Part shown: positions 5,749-9,907 of the stretch, piece after piece
Numbering within the stretch: position 1 is the first letter of the stretch
Layout: each line of letters starts with the position of its first letter
Source of the DNA: Desulfarculales bacterium UBA702
GTDB taxonomy: Bacteria; Desulfobacterota; Syntrophobacteria; Syntrophobacterales; Syntrophobacteraceae
Reading direction: 5' to 3'
Length of the DNA stretch: 9,907 nt
NCBI GenBank assembly: GCA_002298165.1
Contig: DBMI01000083.1
Span: forward strand, 1 to 9,907
Program-made: the position numbers and the translations under genes
The notes under the pieces: model-generated
Seen by the model: the letters and a program-made list of their open reading frames with translations, nothing else
Databases searched by the model: none
What the model was told of the DNA's origin: nothing

Positions 5749-8022
5749 ATGAGGCTCTTTAAGAAAGAAAAATCTCGTTTGCGAAAGCTGATTCTATCGG
5801 CCGTCTTCATGGTGATAATTTCCATGACGGCTTTTGGAGCGGCTTTTTTCTACCATATGCACAACGAGGTCAAGGGCCGATTCTCCTCGCGCAGGTGGAG
5901 TGTTCCAGCCAGGGTTTTCTCGGGTACGGTCCCGATTTATTCAGGCCAGGAACTGGGTGTTTCCGGGCTGCGACACATGCTGGACCTGCGCAGGTACAAA
6001 GAGGCTTCAAAGGAGCCCATTTCGGCTGGAGAATACCGCATATCCGGCGGCAGCCTGATTGTTCACCTGCGAGATTTCCAGTTCCCCGGCCATTTCCTGC
6101 CGGCTCAGCGCATTCAATTCGATTTTCACAAAAATAAAATCGCCAAGGTGCGCGGCCCAAGGGGCGAGATCAACTTCGTCGAAATTGAGCCCATGGAGGT
6201 TGCGCGACTGTTTGGACCTCAGCGTGAGAGCCGAATGCTCATTAACATCCGTCAGGTTCCCCGCCATCTTATCGACGCGATAGTGAGTATCGAGGACCAC
6301 CGTTTCTATGAACACAGCGGGATAGACATAATTGGAATTCTGCGGGCCGGCTGGACCGACTTGATAGCGGGCCGGGTCGTCCAGGGCGGATCGACCATAA
6401 CACAGCAACTTGTAAAGAACTACTTTCTTGAACCTGAGCGCAGCTTTCGCCGAAAAACACTCGAACTCTCAATGGCAATCATTCTCGAGACGCTCTACGA
6501 AAAGGACGAGATCCTCGAGATGTACATGAATGAGATTTATATGGGCCAGAGGGGTGGTATCGCAATCCATGGAATGGGGGAGGCGGCCAGGTACTATTTC
6601 GGTCGCAACGTCGACGATCTCAGTTTATCCGAGGCGGCGACCCTGGCTGGTATGATCTGCGGACCGAATACCTACTCGCCCATAACACATTCCGAAGATG
6701 CTTTCGAGCGAAGAAACATCGTATTGAAGCGCATGCTGGACCTTCGAAAGATTTCGCCGGCCGACTATGAATCGTCGCGCTCCGAACAGATCCGGCTGGC
6801 CGATCCGTTAAATACCGCTGGCATAGCGCCCTACTTTATCGATTATGTAAGAAAGCAGGCACAGGAGCTTTATGCGCCGGAGGTGTTGGCTTCGGAGGAC
6901 CTCACCGTGTATACGACGCTGCACCCCGAAATGGCGGTTGCCGCGGAATCCGCCGTACGCGATGGACTCCGTGAACTCGAGAAGGATTTGCCGCCCACCT
7001 CTTGGGTGGGGCAGGGCAACAGTGAACCTCTTCAGGCGGCGCTGATCGCGATTCAACCAAAGACCGGCGCCATTTACGCCCTGGTCGGCGGCAGAAATTA
7101 CTCCGAGAGCACATTTAACAGAGCACTCAATGCGCACCGGCAGCCAGGATCAGCCCTGAAGCCGTTTATTTTTTTAAGCGCCCTTGACCGTCTCAGTCTC
7201 TCGGACAAGTTGTCCGATACCGCAGTTGAATACGAAACGGCTGATGGGCCGTGGACTCCTAAAAATTTTGAAGGCAGATACCACGGCAATGTTTCAGTGC
7301 GCGAGGCCATCGAACAGTCCCTTAATGCCGCAACAGTCAGCCTGGCTGTTGAAACCGGCCTGGACAATGTTATCCAGACACTCAGGGACCTGGGATTCGA
7401 ATCACCTCTGAAGCCTGTGCCCTCACTTGCTCTGGGCTCCTTCGAAGTGACACCGATGGAACTGGCCGCAGTATACGCCGTACTCGATAATGACGGCCAG
7501 AAACCATATCTGCTCAGTTTGAAGGAAATTGTGGGCGAAAACGGGGATGTGCAGGAGCGCCGAACCGTGGAATTCTCCTCCGTGATATCACCGGCCAAGG
7601 CATTCCTTGTAACCTCGGCACTCGAGGGAGTTATCGAAAGGGGTACAGCCAAGAACCTCAAGAAGCTGGGAATCGATTTCAAGTGCGCTGGGAAAACCGG
7701 TACAACCAGCGAGTACCGGGACTCCTGGTTTGCCGGCTATACAACCGACCTGCTGGTCCTTGTCTGGGTCGGCTATGACGACAATCGTCCTACCGGCCTG
7801 ACCGGCGCACAGGGGGCTGCAAAGATTTGGGCCAGATTCATGAAATCTGTTCGACCGTTTATAAATCCCCAGAATTTCCGCATTCCTCCTGGTATTTGCC
7901 AGAGGATAATATGCTCCACTTCAGGCCGGCTGGCCACCATCCACTGCCAAGAGCAAAAACTCGAGTACTTTTTATCCGACACCGTGCTTAATGATCCTTG
8001 CACTCTTCACTCATCTGAATAA
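5749..8022 (+). CDS. mrcB: Class A penicillin-binding protein, PBP1b type (bifunctional peptidoglycan synthase)
   Basis: Inner-membrane enzyme that polymerises lipid II and cross-links the glycan strands. Numbered from ATG 5749 (757 residues): a basic N terminus; a membrane helix at about 11-37; a UB2H-like region at about 50-135, as in PBP1b; a GT51 glycosyltransferase with EDHRFYEHSGID (catalytic E182), GGSTITQQLVKN (213-224), a RKTLELSMA segment and AARYYFG (279-285); and a transpeptidase with SALK (S468, K471), SLN (524-526) and KTGT (649-652). All active-site motifs are intact. The frame is open back to ATG 5659, but that extension is encoded by the heptamer array and lacks a hydrophobic or conserved part, so I start at 5749, although only a weak AGG precedes it by eight bases. 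The lipoprotein gene downstream may encode its activator. The ending lacks an obvious extra domain. Confidence 0.93.
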   Translation: MRLFKKEKSRLRKLILSAVFMVIISMTAFGAAFFYHMHNEVKGRFSSRRWSVPARVFSGTVPIYSGQELGVSGLRHMLDLRRYKEASKEPISAGEYRISGGSLIVHLRDFQFPGHFLPAQRIQFDFHKNKIAKVRGPRGEINFVEIEPMEVARLFGPQRESRMLINIRQVPRHLIDAIVSIEDHRFYEHSGIDIIGILRAGWTDLIAGRVVQGGSTITQQLVKNYFLEPERSFRRKTLELSMAIILETLYEKDEILEMYMNEIYMGQRGGIAIHGMGEAARYYFGRNVDDLSLSEAATLAGMICGPNTYSPITHSEDAFERRNIVLKRMLDLRKISPADYESSRSEQIRLADPLNTAGIAPYFIDYVRKQAQELYAPEVLASEDLTVYTTLHPEMAVAAESAVRDGLRELEKDLPPTSWVGQGNSEPLQAALIAIQPKTGAIYALVGGRNYSESTFNRALNAHRQPGSALKPFIFLSALDRLSLSDKLSDTAVEYETADGPWTPKNFEGRYHGNVSVREAIEQSLNAATVSLAVETGLDNVIQTLRDLGFESPLKPVPSLALGSFEVTPMELAAVYAVLDNDGQKPYLLSLKEIVGENGDVQERRTVEFSSVISPAKAFLVTSALEGVIERGTAKNLKKLGIDFKCAGKTGTTSEYRDSWFAGYTTDLLVLVWVGYDDNRPTGLTGAQGAAKIWARFMKSVRPFINPQNFRIPPGICQRIICSTSGRLATIHCQEQKLEYFLSDTVLNDPCTLHSSE

Positions 8023-8132
8023 AATGGGGGACCCCGAAATTAAGGCCAGAGGGGCCAATCGACCAGGGCTTTACTTCGCACAGCCCCGGTCCGTCGGGGA
8101 GCTTCATTGACTTTGGATAAAGTGAATTCTAG

Positions 8133-8804
8133 ATGATATCTCTTAAAAGTTCGTTCCAGTGCATAGTGGTCCTTGCAGTTCTTGCGGCTTTTTCTCCGGC
8201 ATGCACGGTGAGCCGCCCGCCCGTATACATTCCCCCTGAATTCAGCTCTGCCGTGCCTGCATCGCACTATGCGGCGCCTCAACCACCGGCAGTGTCGCAG
8301 GCGCCTGCTCAGCAGCAGGGACCGCTTGTCGGCATGAACTCCGGGTTCAAAAAACAGGACCTCCCCACGATAACTCCCGCTCAACCGGTACCTCCGCCTA
8401 CCACAATTCCACGAGGCGACCAACCGCGGATTTCGCAGCCCGCGTCCGGACCACCAAGGAAGACGGAGCAACAGTCGCCGCAACTCCTCGCCTCGATGCA
8501 GCTTGTTGATGAAGCACGCGGACCATTAGATCGCGGCAAACCCGATCTTGCCATCTCGGTCCTCGAGCGAGCCATACAGGTTGACGTTCAGAATCCCGAA
8601 GCTTTCATGCTATTGGCTCGCGCGTGGCGGCAGAAAGGTGCCAAGAAAAAGGCGCTGGAATTTGCTAAAAAGGCTGAAATTCTCTACCAGGACGAACCTG
8701 CAAGGCTCAAAGAGGTATTCCGACTTGAAGCAGATCTGTACAAGGAGGCGGGAGATAACGCCAAGGCCTCCCAATACCGGCGCAAAGCGACCGAATTGCG
8801 ATGA
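8133..8804 (+). CDS. TPR lipoprotein with Pro/Gln-rich linker, candidate PBP1b activator (LpoP-like)
   Basis: The 223-residue product has a signal-like N terminus (hydrophobic about 10-20) ending at SPAC, with C24 the likely lipidated cysteine. The lipobox is imperfect: Ser, not Leu, at -3. Residues 25-115 are rich in Pro, Gln, Ala and Ser and look disordered. Residues about 118-220 form two to three TPR-like helical repeats, for example LAISVLERAIQVDVQNPEAF and ALEFAKKAEILYQDEP. This layout (lipid anchor, flexible linker, TPR) is that of LpoP, the outer-membrane activator of PBP1b in Pseudomonas aeruginosa, whose gene lies beside that of PBP1b. Here it follows the PBP gene by 110 bases. The activator role is inference from layout and context; a general TPR lipoprotein is the alternative. 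No good ribosome binding site is seen before ATG 8133. Confidence 0.8.
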   Translation: MISLKSSFQCIVVLAVLAAFSPACTVSRPPVYIPPEFSSAVPASHYAAPQPPAVSQAPAQQQGPLVGMNSGFKKQDLPTITPAQPVPPPTTIPRGDQPRISQPASGPPRKTEQQSPQLLASMQLVDEARGPLDRGKPDLAISVLERAIQVDVQNPEAFMLLARAWRQKGAKKKALEFAKKAEILYQDEPARLKEVFRLEADLYKEAGDNAKASQYRRKATELR

Positions 8805-8819
8805 ACGGGGATAGCCTTG

Positions 8820-9907
8820 ATGATTGATTCCGAAATGCCGTGCCGGGAAGGCGAAAAGCGGGTAAAGGGCTACAGGGCTTTTCTGCTTGTAATACTCTTT
8901 ATTTCCTTTTACCTGAGCTATCTTATCCTGCTTCCTTTTCTGGATACCTTGATTCTCGCTATAGTCACGGCATCAATCTTTCACCCACTTCGGGTATATC
9001 TGACGAATGTGCTCCACGGCAGAAAAAATCTTGCCGCAATTTGCATCGTGTTCATAATAACTTTTGCCATAGCCATTCCGATTTTCCTCTTCACTTCAGC
9101 TCTTGTTGCCCAGGGGCTTGAAACCGTTAACAACATTAACGAATGGCTCAAGGCCGGAAACCTCCAGAAACTCACCGAAGATCCGCGCATAAATGAGTAC
9201 GTCGCATGGGTGCAGCAGCGGGTGCCTTTTCTCGAAATGAACAAGACCGATATAGTAAATAGCCTTTTAAGCCTCAGCCGGGATATCGGGCAGTTTCTTC
9301 TGACTAAGGTGGCGTCAATTCTTGGTGATGCTGCTCATATCGTTGCGCAGTTCTTCATAATGATTTTCATTGCGTTTTACCTTGTGCGTGACGGCCTGGA
9401 GATGGTTGAACGCGCCCGGTATTTCTCGCCGCTGCGTGCAGACCAGGAAGACAGGATCTTCGACGGCATAAGGGTAGTGGCAAAATCCGTGCTTCTCGGC
9501 ACCTTTCTTACCTCTGTGTGCCAGGGACTTGCGGCAGGCGTCGGATTCAGGATCGTCGGTGTACCAGGCCTTTTCTGGGGTACCATGGCCGGAATGGCCT
9601 CTTTGATCCCGCTTGTCGGGACATATCTGGTATGGGTCCCGATAGCCCTATACTTGCTACTGCTCGGGCAGGTAAAATCGGCAGTTTTCCTTACGGTCTG
9701 GTCGGTGGTGCTGGTGGGGTCAATTGACAACTTTGTTCGCCCCATGCTCATGAAGGGCAAATCCAAGATGTCGCCTTTCTATATTTTTCTCGCAATTCTT
9801 GGCGGGGTCCAATACTTCGGCTTGAGAGGCATTCTCTACGGCCCCCTTATCCTCAGTTTTGCCATGATAATGCTCTACATCTACGGCGTTGAATACAAGG
9901 ACGAACT
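8820..9907 (+). CDS. AI-2E family transporter (PerM-like), 3' end cut by window edge
   Basis: From ATG 8820 the frame is open for 362 codons and runs off the window. The product is a polytopic membrane protein of the AI-2E transporter/PerM family (PF01594 type). Hydrophobic helices lie at about 19-54, 71-96, 173-192 and from about 235 to 310, with a last one at about 325-355; a hydrophilic stretch of about 70 residues (96-168) separates the second and third groups. Typical family segments are FFIMIFIAFYLVRDG, GVPGLFWGTMAGMASLIPLVG and DNFVRPMLMKG. Some members export autoinducer-2 and others act as Na+/H+ antiporters, so the substrate is open. GGGGA ends eight bases before the ATG. The gene begins 15 bases after the lipoprotein gene and is probably co-transcribed with it. 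A later in-frame ATG at 8835 is possible. Confidence 0.88.
   Translation, partial: MIDSEMPCREGEKRVKGYRAFLLVILFISFYLSYLILLPFLDTLILAIVTASIFHPLRVYLTNVLHGRKNLAAICIVFIITFAIAIPIFLFTSALVAQGLETVNNINEWLKAGNLQKLTEDPRINEYVAWVQQRVPFLEMNKTDIVNSLLSLSRDIGQFLLTKVASILGDAAHIVAQFFIMIFIAFYLVRDGLEMVERARYFSPLRADQEDRIFDGIRVVAKSVLLGTFLTSVCQGLAAGVGFRIVGVPGLFWGTMAGMASLIPLVGTYLVWVPIALYLLLLGQVKSAVFLTVWSVVLVGSIDNFVRPMLMKGKSKMSPFYIFLAILGGVQYFGLRGILYGPLILSFAMIMLYIYGVEYKDE

Noticed and set aside
5308..5825. Minus-strand frames with RHPISVIRYPSS-like repeats
   Set aside because: They are antisense readings of rlmD and of the heptamer array; the repeated peptide is a by-product of the 7-base period.
8025..8099. GC-rich small hairpins between PBP and lipoprotein genes (for example CCCCG 8084-8088 with CGGGG 8095-8099)
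   Set aside because: Stems are only five bases and no T-run follows, so a terminator is not supported.
8840..9766. Other frames across the AI-2E transporter
   Set aside because: The continuous frame from 8820 to the edge has family motifs and helices; the others do not.

Overview
The window reads as a chromosomal segment of a Gram-negative (diderm) bacterium of moderate GC content. A bifunctional PBP1b-type peptidoglycan synthase, a candidate TPR lipoprotein, a SixA-type phosphatase, a fused MEMO/AMMECR1 protein and several families of short palindromic repeats together suggest an uncultivated Desulfobacterota (deltaproteobacterial) lineage. That placement is inference from gene content, not from a marker gene.

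Left half (1-3286), minus strand: a compact gene cluster transcribed leftwards with gaps of about 42, 29 and 10 bases. In order of transcription it holds a SixA-like phosphohistidine phosphatase, a MEMO-AMMECR1 fusion (AmmeMemoRadiSam proteins B and A in one chain), an unrecognised 182-residue protein, and a zinc-dependent phospholipase C-like protein. The last is open from position 781 to the left edge and keeps every zinc-ligand position I can align. Two palindromic repeats lie in its 3' part. A plausible promoter for the cluster lies at 3356-3383.

Centre (3287-4184): about 900 bases with little coding. It holds a divergent 50-codon ORF with a good ribosome binding site, a 180-bp MITE-like element with 29-bp imperfect terminal inverted repeats and an internal REP-like hairpin, an AT-rich patch that may be a gene remnant, and a promoter followed at once by an intrinsic terminator in front of the next gene.

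Right half (4185-9907), plus strand: an RlmD/RumA-type 23S rRNA m5U methyltransferase whose last codons run into a 19-unit heptanucleotide tandem array; then a class A penicillin-binding protein with a UB2H-like domain, a putative lipoprotein with a Pro/Gln-rich linker and C-terminal TPRs, and an AI-2E family membrane protein cut by the right edge. The PBP and lipoprotein pair resembles the PBP1b/LpoP synthase-activator pair of Pseudomonas, so this side is best read as an envelope-building cluster.

The most interesting points are the heptamer array at the RlmD/PBP junction, the possible PBP1b activator, the MITE-like element, the terminator-bearing leader of rlmD, and the MEMO-AMMECR1/unknown/phospholipase gene set. 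I see no tRNA, rRNA, CRISPR array or intact transposase.
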